From positions 1 to 50,308 of the forward strand of contig NZ_JASLGE010000011.1 of assembly GCF_030150285.1 (NCBI RefSeq): 50,308 nucleotides of DNA, written 5' to 3'. Each line of letters opens with the position of its first letter. Position 1 is the first letter of the stretch. This DNA comes from Pseudomonas sp. Its GTDB lineage: Bacteria > Pseudomonadota > Gammaproteobacteria > Pseudomonadales > Pseudomonadaceae. Under the pieces are notes generated by a model. It saw only the letters and a list, made by a program, of their open reading frames with translations, made no database searches and was not told the DNA's origin. Below are positions 8,082 through 15,449 of this stretch, in pieces. The translations under genes were made by a program, and so were the position numbers.

Positions 8082-8573
8082 ATGAGTGTATCGCCTATCG
8101 GTTTTCGTCGAGTGGATCATGCTTCCTGGACCGTCGCGCAGCTTGAGCCCGTCATTGACTTCTATGTGAAGGTATTCGGTGCCCGGTTGCTGTACCAAAT
8201 GGGGCCGCTGGACGCGGTACACATGCCCCGTGACAGTGCCGGACGCGATTGGACTGACACCCATTTGGGCGTAGCGATGGCCCGGTTCAGTCTGGCCATG
8301 CTGGAGCTGGGTGACGGGTTCAAAATCGAGCTGTTTGAGTATGAGCAGCCCACAGGCTTCAACAAGGCCCCCTTGAGCAGCGAAAACGTGGGCAGCCATC
8401 ACTTGGGTATTCAGGTTGAAGACCTGGAAGTGGCCGCAGCGGTGCTGCAAGCCCATGGCTGTACGGTACTGGAGCGTATTGAAATGGACAGCGGCCCTAC
8501 GTTGGGTAGCCGTTTTCGCTACTTCCAGGACCCGTGGAAGAACATCTTCGAACTGGTCGAATCCAGTTCTTAA
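8082..8573 (+). CDS. VOC (glyoxalase/bleomycin resistance/dioxygenase) family protein
   Basis: This 163-residue protein has two beta-alpha-beta-beta-beta modules. The first begins FRRVDHASWTVAQLEPVIDFYVKVFGARLL, and the second contains HHLGIQVEDLEVAAAVLQAHG and ends FRYFQDPWKNIFELVE. Metal-ligand positions are plausible at H13 (VDHASW), H107 (HHLGIQV) and the final glutamate. Family members are epimerases, lyases or ring-cleaving dioxygenases, and no specific one can be chosen. It lies 15 bases after the symporter gene with a GGGAGCG ribosome site, so it belongs to the same operon. A second, different VOC gene lies at 17375-17872. Confidence 0.78.
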   Translation: MSVSPIGFRRVDHASWTVAQLEPVIDFYVKVFGARLLYQMGPLDAVHMPRDSAGRDWTDTHLGVAMARFSLAMLELGDGFKIELFEYEQPTGFNKAPLSSENVGSHHLGIQVEDLEVAAAVLQAHGCTVLERIEMDSGPTLGSRFRYFQDPWKNIFELVESSS

Positions 8574-8607
8574 CCCTGTAGTTGTTCATTCATCAGCGAG
8601 AACGTTT

Positions 8608-9012
8608 ATGAGCAGACGTGCAATTAACCCCAAGACCCTCTACGCCAGTGTGCCGTTCGGTTTTTCTCACGCCGTGGAGCAACACGGTGGCCGTACCTTG
8701 CACCTGTCCGGCCAGGTGGCCTGGAATGCCAACGCTGAACTGGTAGGCGGCCAAGATGTATTGGCACAAGCCCGGCAGGCCTTGTCGAACCTCAAGCAAG
8801 TGCTGCGTGAAGCCGGTGCAACGCCGGCCGATGTGGTGCGTTTGCGCACCTATGTGGTGAATCACTCGCCGGAAAACCTGGCCGGCATTTGTGCGCTGAT
8901 CAGTGAGTTTTACGAGGGCGCAGAACCCGCGGCCAACACGTTTATCGGCGTGCAGACGCTGGCACTGCCCGACTTCCTGATCGAGATAGAAGCGACAGCC
9001 AGTCTTAACTGA
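8608..9012 (+). CDS. RidA-family (YjgF/UK114) protein lacking the usual catalytic arginine
   Basis: This protein of 134 residues has the RidA fold signature near the C-terminus (TFIGVQTLALPDFLIEIEA). Canonical RidA enzymes hydrolyse reactive enamines and imines using an arginine (R105 in E. coli). By hand alignment from the C-terminal IEIEA block that position is a threonine here, so the protein belongs with the Rid4-7-like subfamilies whose reactions are mostly unknown. Its operon position after the VOC gene and before the porin suggests a pathway-specific role. The start at 8608 is preceded by GCGAG, a weak ribosome site. Confidence 0.78.
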   Translation: MSRRAINPKTLYASVPFGFSHAVEQHGGRTLHLSGQVAWNANAELVGGQDVLAQARQALSNLKQVLREAGATPADVVRLRTYVVNHSPENLAGICALISEFYEGAEPAANTFIGVQTLALPDFLIEIEATASLN

Positions 9013-9060
9013 CAGCCGTTGGTTTTTGAGAGCCGCTACACAGACCTCAAATGATGCCTT

Positions 9061-9096
9061 CCACGTCAAGCGCTGAATGCACGGTTCAGCGCGTGG
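9061..9096. other. Hairpin between RidA-like and OprD genes
   Basis: GCGCTGAA and TTCAGCGC (8 bases each) close a 7-base loop, and the outer CCACG and CGTGG can add five more pairs across a small bulge. No T-run follows, so it is not a classic terminator. It may mark an mRNA processing or attenuation point between the operon and the porin gene. Confidence 0.4.
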
Positions 9097-9116
9097 AACG
9101 GCATTGCTTTAATTAA

Positions 9117-9124
9117 AATAAAAA
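9117..9124 (+). promoter_or_regulatory. AANAANAA motif before the OprD-family gene
   Basis: AAUAAAAA just before the GTGGAA ribosome site of the porin gene fits the Hfq/Crc consensus AANAANAA. The AT-rich context makes a chance match easy, so this is weaker evidence than the motifs at 6265 and 11862. Confidence 0.3.
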
Positions 9125-9138
9125 GTGGAACCCTTAAC

Positions 9139-10479
9139 ATGAAAGTTATCGTGTGGAGCGCCCTTGCGCTCGCCGTCAGCGCGGGTCAAATGCAACTGGC
9201 TTCGGCGGCACCCTATGTGGGGAATCAGGCCGACGCCAAAGGCTTTGTCGACGACAGCCAGTTGGATGTCTTGCTGCGCAGTTATTATTTCAATCGCAAT
9301 AAAAAAGACGGTGCAGTTGATAACCGAGATTGGTCGGGTGCGGTGCAGGGCGTGTTTACGTCGGGCTTTACTCAGGGCACCGTGGGCGTGGGTGTTGATG
9401 CGTTCGGGTATATGGGCCTTAAACTCGAGGGTCAGGACAAGTACGCCGGCTCGGGTAACTTGACGACCACCACCAACAGCCAAGGCAGGATTGATGGCAA
9501 CCATGACAGCTACGGCAAGGCCGGCGCAGCGCTCAAGGTGCGGGTCTCGCACACGGAACTGAAAGTGGGTGACATGCAACCCTCGACCAGCCCGGTGTTC
9601 GCAATTGGCGGCACGCGCCTCACCCCGCAAACCGCCAGCGGCATCAACGTATTGTCGAGTGAAATCCAGGGGCTGGATGTGGAGGCGGGGCACTTCTACT
9701 CCAGCACCAGCCAGGACGAAACCAACCGTAACGGCTCGTTGTGGGCGGCGTATGCCAATGTCAGTGCCAAGAGTATTGATTTTGCGGGGGGGCGTTATGC
9801 GGTGACTGACCAACTCACCACGTCGCTGTACGCCTCTAAATTGCAGGACATCTGGAACCAGTACTACGCCAATGTGAATTATGAGTTGCCGATTAACCCG
9901 CTTAACTCGGTGAACTTCGACCTTAACTACTACAGGACCACCGATGAAGGTCGCGCCAACGCCGGGGCGATTGATAACAATACCTACTCGTTGTCGGCGG
10001 CGTACACGTTCCTGCTCGCTCATCGCATTACGCTGTCGTTCCAGAAAGTGAATGGCGATACGCCTTTTGACTATGTGGGGGTCGGTGATAACAACCGCGG
10101 CAGTAACTCGATGTACCTGTCCAACTCCATTCAATACTCGGATTTTAACGGCCCGGGGGAGAAGTCCTGGCAAGCGCGGTATGATTTGAACATGGCCCCT
10201 TATGGTGTGCCGGGCCTGACTTTTATGACGCGTTATGCCCATGGCAGCGGCATTGATGGCAGCCATACCTCGGCGAACAGCCCGTACCAGGGGCTCTATG
10301 GCGCGGACGACTCGCATCACGAACTGAACGTGGAAGCCAAGTATGTGATTCAGTCGGGCCCTGCCAAAGACTTGTCGGTTCGCCTGCGTCAGGCGTGGCA
10401 CCGCGCAACCTCGACCCAGATCGATGGTAATGCCGATGAGTTCCGCCTGATTATCGATTACCCGCTGTCCATTCTGTAA
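9139..10479 (+). CDS. OprD/Opd-family outer membrane porin
   Basis: This 446-residue protein has a cleavable signal peptide (about residues 1-24, ending ASAAP) and the family start motif KGFVDDSQLDVLLRSYYFNRNKKD. Repeated alternating beta strands follow, and the C-terminal strand ends RLIIDYPLSIL. OprD-family 18-strand barrels admit amino acids, carboxylates and aromatic acids. As the last gene in the block after the symporter, VOC and RidA-like genes, it likely gives outer-membrane entry for the same substrate. The hairpin at 10499-10531 follows its stop codon. Confidence 0.9.
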   Translation: MKVIVWSALALAVSAGQMQLASAAPYVGNQADAKGFVDDSQLDVLLRSYYFNRNKKDGAVDNRDWSGAVQGVFTSGFTQGTVGVGVDAFGYMGLKLEGQDKYAGSGNLTTTTNSQGRIDGNHDSYGKAGAALKVRVSHTELKVGDMQPSTSPVFAIGGTRLTPQTASGINVLSSEIQGLDVEAGHFYSSTSQDETNRNGSLWAAYANVSAKSIDFAGGRYAVTDQLTTSLYASKLQDIWNQYYANVNYELPINPLNSVNFDLNYYRTTDEGRANAGAIDNNTYSLSAAYTFLLAHRITLSFQKVNGDTPFDYVGVGDNNRGSNSMYLSNSIQYSDFNGPGEKSWQARYDLNMAPYGVPGLTFMTRYAHGSGIDGSHTSANSPYQGLYGADDSHHELNVEAKYVIQSGPAKDLSVRLRQAWHRATSTQIDGNADEFRLIIDYPLSIL

Positions 10480-10498
10480 GCATCAGGGAGCGACAATC

Positions 10499-10531
10499 AC
10501 AGGGCCGGCCGTTTTCAACGGCTGGCCCTGT
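10499..10531. terminator. Strong hairpin between convergent OprD and AraC-family genes
   Basis: Fifteen-base arms (10499-10513 and 10517-10531) pair with a single G-U wobble around a 3-base loop. The hairpin sits between converging genes and could end transcription from both sides. A clear T-run is missing on either strand, so termination may be imperfect. Confidence 0.5.
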
Positions 10532-10537
10532 GGCGTT

Positions 10538-11572
10538 TCAGGGGCGGGGGATCACGGCGCTCATCACGCTTTGCGCGTTACGGCGTTTGGCGGTATGGCT
10601 GGGGCATTCACCGAAGAACTTGCGGTAGTCGGAAGAAAAGCGCCCCAGGTGGGTATAACCCCAGTCCAGGGCAATGCCTGATATCTGCGCGTTTGAACGG
10701 TCCTGGATAATGGCTTTTCTTATTTCCCCCAAACGATAGCGACGAATGTAAAACATGGGCGGCAAGCCGATGTGTTTTTTGAAACCGTCAAACAGTTTGA
10801 GCCGAGAGACGCCACTGCACGCCACAATCTCATTAAGTTTGATTTCTTCCCGGGCATGTTGGTGAATATAGTTAATTGCACGCTGTACATAACTGGGCAC
10901 ATTCAGCGACAGTGTTTTCTCCAGGTCAGCCGAATAGTTATTGGGCTGCGTTAATATCAAGCCTTTGACCAGGGCTGATTCTATTTCAAGTGCCATGCCC
11001 TGGTTTTCCAGAAAACTGTCGGCCCGGCAGGCTTCTTCGGTAAAGTGCCGGACCATTCGCCACCAGCCCGCGGCAGCGCCTTGAACACTGCTGATGGTGG
11101 GCAGGAATTGAATATCATCTTTGACGGACCTGTTTAACAGCAACTCCAGGTGCGCTCGCATTAATGAACGGGGAATGGCCAACTGAATCTTTTTGCAATT
11201 ACCCGATATATACAGTTCCTGTGATGCATTGGGCGAAAGAATAATGCCTGTCATGCAGTCGGACCAGATGGTGCCGTGCTGCGATTCCAGGCGCTGGCGA
11301 CCCTGCACGGGGAGCTCAATGCTGTAGCTTTCGAGCGTGCACTCGGCCCCGACACCGATAGTGACATCCGTACCGTACTCGATGTAACCCACTGTAGCAG
11401 CCTGCAGCAAGCGGGCCGTGTGCTTGAACTGGATGCTGTTGTGCGACAGGACATCCAGGCGATGGGGGCCACACACTTTGGTCATCCACGACTTTGCCGT
11501 CTCGGCATCGCAGAGGTCCATGTGAGTGAAGTGTTGAATGGGGGTGTTCGCCTGTGCATTGAGCAAGATCAT
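10538..11572 (-). CDS. AraC/XylS-family transcriptional regulator
   Basis: This 344-residue protein has an N-terminal AraC_binding_2-like sensor region (about 30-210) and a C-terminal double helix-turn-helix (about 235-330, with LNEIVACSGVSRLKLFDGFKKHIG and ISGIALDWGYTHLGRFSSDYRKFFG). This architecture is shared with XylS, BenR and AndR-type activators of aromatic-acid catabolism. It is divergent from the porin gene at 11887 and resembles in layout the second AraC-family gene at 17898-18926. It probably activates the porin/permease/cyclase genes. The inducer is unknown. Confidence 0.85.
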   Translation of the reverse strand: MILLNAQANTPIQHFTHMDLCDAETAKSWMTKVCGPHRLDVLSHNSIQFKHTARLLQAATVGYIEYGTDVTIGVGAECTLESYSIELPVQGRQRLESQHGTIWSDCMTGIILSPNASQELYISGNCKKIQLAIPRSLMRAHLELLLNRSVKDDIQFLPTISSVQGAAAGWWRMVRHFTEEACRADSFLENQGMALEIESALVKGLILTQPNNYSADLEKTLSLNVPSYVQRAINYIHQHAREEIKLNEIVACSGVSRLKLFDGFKKHIGLPPMFYIRRYRLGEIRKAIIQDRSNAQISGIALDWGYTHLGRFSSDYRKFFGECPSHTAKRRNAQSVMSAVIPRP

Positions 11573-11886
11573 CGCGCTACCTTTGCATTCCAGTCAGCCT
11601 GTCGTGAAGTATTTAGCAAGGAGTGCGCCACTTCCTGATTAAACAGTGTGGCGCTTCATAAATAAGCACAATGGGGATAAGGGCTGCTGCTATTCGGATT
11701 AAGCAGGCGAGCGCCAGAAAAACGCGGCTCAGCGCGTCGGCGGCCCGGCATATAAAGTGGATAGTGATAGTTAACTATGGGGATAGCGAGTGACGCCCGG
11801 TTCGCGCTTAATTTCCCTGCACCCGAATGTAGACGAGGTGCTCACAATAAAAAAGTGCTCGAACAATAAAAAAACAGGGGCGAAAC
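11573..11886. promoter_or_regulatory. Divergent promoter region with palindrome and direct repeat
   Basis: This region separates the AraC/XylS gene from the divergent porin gene. It holds a perfect 12-base palindrome ATAGTTAACTAT at 11767-11778 and a GTGCTC-(G)A-ACAATAAAAAA direct repeat with units starting at 11838 and 11855. The mRNA stretch 11862-11873 is four AAN triplets (AAC AAU AAA AAA) directly before the AGGGG ribosome site, an excellent Hfq/Crc-type site. The palindrome is a candidate operator. No coding sequence is supported. Confidence 0.5.
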
Positions 11887-12954
11887 ATGCGGCGTGTCGG
11901 ATATTTAGCAGGTTTACTCATGGTGTGTGGTCCGGTTTTGGCCGATAACTACATAAAGCCCTATGTGATGGCAGACATTGGCTGGAACACCACCAGTAAT
12001 ATCAACAACCAACAGCAGTACCATTATCAGGAAGGACGCCTTTCCCCGAACTTTATTGGGGTCAAGGGCCGAAAAGAACTGGGCGATGGATACGCCGCGT
12101 TTGCCAAACTCGAGTCCGGTTATTCCCTTGAGGATTTAAAGATTGTAGGCCGGGGCACATTCTCCCGGCAGATGTACGCGGGCATTGACACCGACTACGG
12201 CCAACTGACGGTGGGCAAACAATGGGATTTCATGTTTGAAACCCTGGCCGCTGACCGTTGGGGCCCCAACTTGGGCAATGTGGCCTTGCTGCAATTGCAG
12301 GCCGGCCCGTTCAACCTTGGCTTGCCGACCGGCTCGATCGACTATAACCGCGTGGCTGCCGGGTTCCCGACGGCCAGGGCCGTTAAATACGTCACGCCTG
12401 AATTCAAGGGTTTCACCCTCGGTGCCATGCACGGTGAAGGTGACCCGGACGGCACGTTCAGCTACGGCAGAACCCAGAGTTACAGCGTCAAATATGTTGA
12501 AAAACCGTTCCGGGTCATGGCGGCTTACACCGAATCACGCCAGCAAGCCATTAATAATGGCCGTGACGGTATTCGCAACTATGGGGCAGGCGGTGCTTAT
12601 GACTTCGCCGCCTTTACGGGCGATGTGTTGTACACACGCACGGAAAATACCTTCACGCACGGCGTTATCGATTCGTATGCAATAGGTGCCCTGTTTCCGG
12701 TGACGACTAACTCGTCTGTGTACGCCAACTACATGTACCTCAAAGCCAACAGCAAACTTACCAACAATTCGGCCAACCAAATTGGCCTGACTTACGACTA
12801 TCGGATTACCAAAAACTGGGACACCTATGTCTCGGCTATTTATCAGGTCACCGGCGGCACTGATGAAAATGCGTATATCTCGGGTGCGTATGGTGTTTCA
12901 GGTGGCAAGGAACAAAGTGTTCTGCATGTGGGTGTCCGGTTTTATTACGAGTAA
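11887..12954 (+). CDS. General (Omp32-like, porin_4 type) outer membrane porin
   Basis: This 355-residue protein has a signal peptide (about 1-19, ending PVLA/DN) and a start of the mature barrel with YVMADIGWNTTSN. The typical porin motif SPNFIGVKGRKELGDGYAAFAKLESGY (about 53-80) and a C-terminal strand ending VGVRFYYE are present. This branch is common in beta-proteobacteria and less so in Pseudomonas, where it is usually tied to catabolic clusters. It is followed 46 bases later by the NCS1 permease gene, so the two may bring one substrate across both membranes. Confidence 0.88.
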   Translation: MRRVGYLAGLLMVCGPVLADNYIKPYVMADIGWNTTSNINNQQQYHYQEGRLSPNFIGVKGRKELGDGYAAFAKLESGYSLEDLKIVGRGTFSRQMYAGIDTDYGQLTVGKQWDFMFETLAADRWGPNLGNVALLQLQAGPFNLGLPTGSIDYNRVAAGFPTARAVKYVTPEFKGFTLGAMHGEGDPDGTFSYGRTQSYSVKYVEKPFRVMAAYTESRQQAINNGRDGIRNYGAGGAYDFAAFTGDVLYTRTENTFTHGVIDSYAIGALFPVTTNSSVYANYMYLKANSKLTNNSANQIGLTYDYRITKNWDTYVSAIYQVTGGTDENAYISGAYGVSGGKEQSVLHVGVRFYYE

Positions 12955-13000
12955 GTACTGCTCCCGATTCAACGATCTGGAACTTTTGTGAGGATACATA

Positions 13001-14422
13001 ATGACTGCTAATAGCTCTAATACCGATGACCACTCGCTGAGTCCGGTGCCCGAAGGTTCGCGACATGGTTGGCTGCAGTTGTCCTGGAGCACGACCGGTA
13101 TTGTGACAACGCTGATTCAGATCTTTATCGGCGCGTTAGTCACGTTTGTGGCCGGCATCTGGATGGGGGTGCTGGCGGGCATACTGGTCACCATAGTGGG
13201 TGCCTTACTGGGGTGGGGCGTGGGGCATGTTGCCTTCAAAACCGGCCTGGCCAGTTCCATGCTGGCCCGCCAACACGGGTTTGGCCGTCGCGGCTCGGCC
13301 GTGGTGGCGTTGACCTTCGGCTTTATGATCACCGGCTTTATCGCCCTTGAAAACGCCTTGCTCTATAAAGGCCTGCTGTTCTGGTTGAACCTGGACGATA
13401 CGCTGTGGCTACAAATTGTGGTGTACGGCGTGATGACGTCGGTCTGGATCCTGCTCACCGCCTTTGGCTTTGAACTGGTCTCCAAAGTGGCGTCGTACAC
13501 CCTCGTGGCCTTTTTGCTGCTGCTGGGCTACATGATGTTTGATGTGATTAATGCATCCGGCCAGCACTGGGGCGACGTGTTGACGTTTGGTGCGCAGTTC
13601 CCCGAAGAGGTATTGGTCAAGATGGGGGCCGATACGCCGATGGGCAAATTCGGTTTTTGCGTCAACGTACTGATCGGTTCAGCCGGGGCCTTGGCCCTGA
13701 TTGATGGTGACCTGGGCCGTTATGCCAAGTCGTCCAAGGATGTTCTGATTGCCGCGGTGTTCGGCAATGTGTTCATGGACATCATCATGCTGGTGGTGGG
13801 GGCGGTGTTGATGTACGCCGGCACCGAACAACTGGTCAGCTATTACGTGTCGCGCGGCGTGCCCCATGCCGAAGCGGTGCAGGCCGTGTTGCAAAGCCCT
13901 GACAGTGTGGCGGCAGCCTTTATTGTGTTTGGCGGTTCACTGGGTGCGATCCTGCTGTTTTTGGCCCAGGGCAAAGCCCAGGTGCTCAATACTTACAGTT
14001 CGTCCTTGTCACTGACCAACCTGTTTGACGTGACCATCGGCTGGCGTCCGGGTCGACTGACCTTTGTGGTGCTGTCCAACGTCATTGCGTGCCTGATGCT
14101 GGTCGGCTCGATCCTGGACTGGGTCAACGGCTTTATCACGATACTTGGGGTGCTGACGACGTGCTTCGCGGGCATCATCATTGCGGACTTTTTCTGGGTG
14201 GCCCCACGGCGCGCGAAGGGGTACATCCCCGAGTTCAACTGGCCCGGCCTGATCACCGTGGTGGTGGGCTTCCTGTTGGCCCGCTACGGCTTCAAGCCGT
14301 GGATCCCGATTGAGTTTGTAAGCTCGCTGCTGTCCTCATTTGTGCTGTACCCGATCCTCAGCGTGCTGATGAATGGCAAACAGGTTGCTCGCCAAGAGGC
14401 ACGTCAGGGCGACGGGTTGTAA
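13001..14422 (+). CDS. NCS1-family (purine-cytosine permease/CodB-like) transporter
   Basis: This 473-residue inner-membrane protein has about 12 hydrophobic segments and the NCS1 layout (HGWLQLSWSTTGIVTT at the start, then GVGHVAFKTGLASSMLARQHGFGRRGS). Family members import nucleobases, hydantoins, allantoin, pyridoxine and related N-heterocycles by cation symport. That substrate range is of interest here because an isatin-like lactam would be a plausible cargo. GTGAGGA precedes the ATG by 8 bases. It lies between the porin and the cyclase-family hydrolase. Confidence 0.87.
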   Translation: MTANSSNTDDHSLSPVPEGSRHGWLQLSWSTTGIVTTLIQIFIGALVTFVAGIWMGVLAGILVTIVGALLGWGVGHVAFKTGLASSMLARQHGFGRRGSAVVALTFGFMITGFIALENALLYKGLLFWLNLDDTLWLQIVVYGVMTSVWILLTAFGFELVSKVASYTLVAFLLLLGYMMFDVINASGQHWGDVLTFGAQFPEEVLVKMGADTPMGKFGFCVNVLIGSAGALALIDGDLGRYAKSSKDVLIAAVFGNVFMDIIMLVVGAVLMYAGTEQLVSYYVSRGVPHAEAVQAVLQSPDSVAAAFIVFGGSLGAILLFLAQGKAQVLNTYSSSLSLTNLFDVTIGWRPGRLTFVVLSNVIACLMLVGSILDWVNGFITILGVLTTCFAGIIIADFFWVAPRRAKGYIPEFNWPGLITVVVGFLLARYGFKPWIPIEFVSSLLSSFVLYPILSVLMNGKQVARQEARQGDGL

Positions 14423-14645
14423 CCGGGCAATAAACGCAGTCTGCGGATAGCCAGTGCGGCGGCCGGATAGTGGTTTGGCTGCCGCTGGGCACATAGTCAA
14501 TGCCTACGCGTGGGCCGCTCATGTCCGCGTGCCCGAGGATTGAACGCGCAGGGTGTATTCGGTTTACCGGCCGGATGCACCCGGGCGGGTACACATGCCC
14601 TTACCGCGATGTATAACGATAAAACCCATGGCCGGAGAGCTCTTG

Positions 14646-15437
14646 ATGACAACCCCAACTACAACAATATTGTCAGCGCTGACGGCGCAACTAGCGGGTG
14701 GCGGGGTGCGAGTGGTCGACCTGACCCAGACCTTGTCTCCCTCCTTCCCGAGCCTGCAATTGCCACCGCAGTTCGGTCAGGTGCAATCGTTTCAGATCGA
14801 GCGCATCTCGCACTACGACGAGGCCGGGCCGGGCTGGTACTGGAACAACTTCACTTGTGGCGAACACACGGGCACGCACTTTGACGCGCCGGTGCACTGG
14901 ATCAGCGGGCGTGACTGCCCCGACAACAGCGTCGACACCATCGGCGTGCAAAACTTTATCGCCCCGGCCGTGGTGCTCGACGCCAGCGCCGAGGTGGCCG
15001 CCAATGATGACTGGCTGCTGACCGTCGGTTTCCTCGAAGCGTGGGAACAACAACATGGCCGGATCCCGGCGGGTGCCTGGGTATTCCTGCGCACCGATTG
15101 GTCCTTGCGGGTCAATGATGCGGCAGCCTTTCTCAATATGCGCGAAGACGGTGCCCACACGCCCGGCCCAACCCAGGAAGCGGTTGAGTGGTTGATCTCG
15201 CAGCGCGACGTGCATGGTTTTGGCGTCGAAACCATCAACACCGATGCGGGCCAGTCGTATGCCTGGCCGGTGGCGTACCCGTGCCACACCTTGATGCACG
15301 GGGCTAATCGTTATGGTCTGCAATGCTTGAAGAACCTGGATCAATTGCCGCCTCAAGGGGCGTTGATCATTTCGGCACCGTTGAAGATCGAAGGCGGGTC
15401 GGGCAGCCCGCTGCGGGTATTGGCCTTGGTTGCGTAG
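14646..15437 (+). CDS. Cyclase-family metal hydrolase (isatin hydrolase / kynurenine formamidase fold)
   Basis: This 263-residue protein of the cyclase family (PF04199 type) has the metal-binding signature HTGTHFDAPVH at residues 74-84. A later VETINTDAGQS segment and the C-terminal LIISAPLKIEGGSGSPLRV block complete the fold. Known members are arylformamidase (KynB) and isatin hydrolase, both opening amide or lactam bonds of indole-derived compounds. Given the IorAB-like and aryl-CoA hydroxylase genes downstream, isatin hydrolysis to isatinate is an attractive but unproven role. GGAG lies 8 bases before the ATG at 14646; the upstream extension of the frame lacks support. The next gene follows 12 bases later. 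Confidence 0.82.
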   Translation: MTTPTTTILSALTAQLAGGGVRVVDLTQTLSPSFPSLQLPPQFGQVQSFQIERISHYDEAGPGWYWNNFTCGEHTGTHFDAPVHWISGRDCPDNSVDTIGVQNFIAPAVVLDASAEVAANDDWLLTVGFLEAWEQQHGRIPAGAWVFLRTDWSLRVNDAAAFLNMREDGAHTPGPTQEAVEWLISQRDVHGFGVETINTDAGQSYAWPVAYPCHTLMHGANRYGLQCLKNLDQLPPQGALIISAPLKIEGGSGSPLRVLALVA

Positions 15438-15449
15438 GAGGTAAACGTT

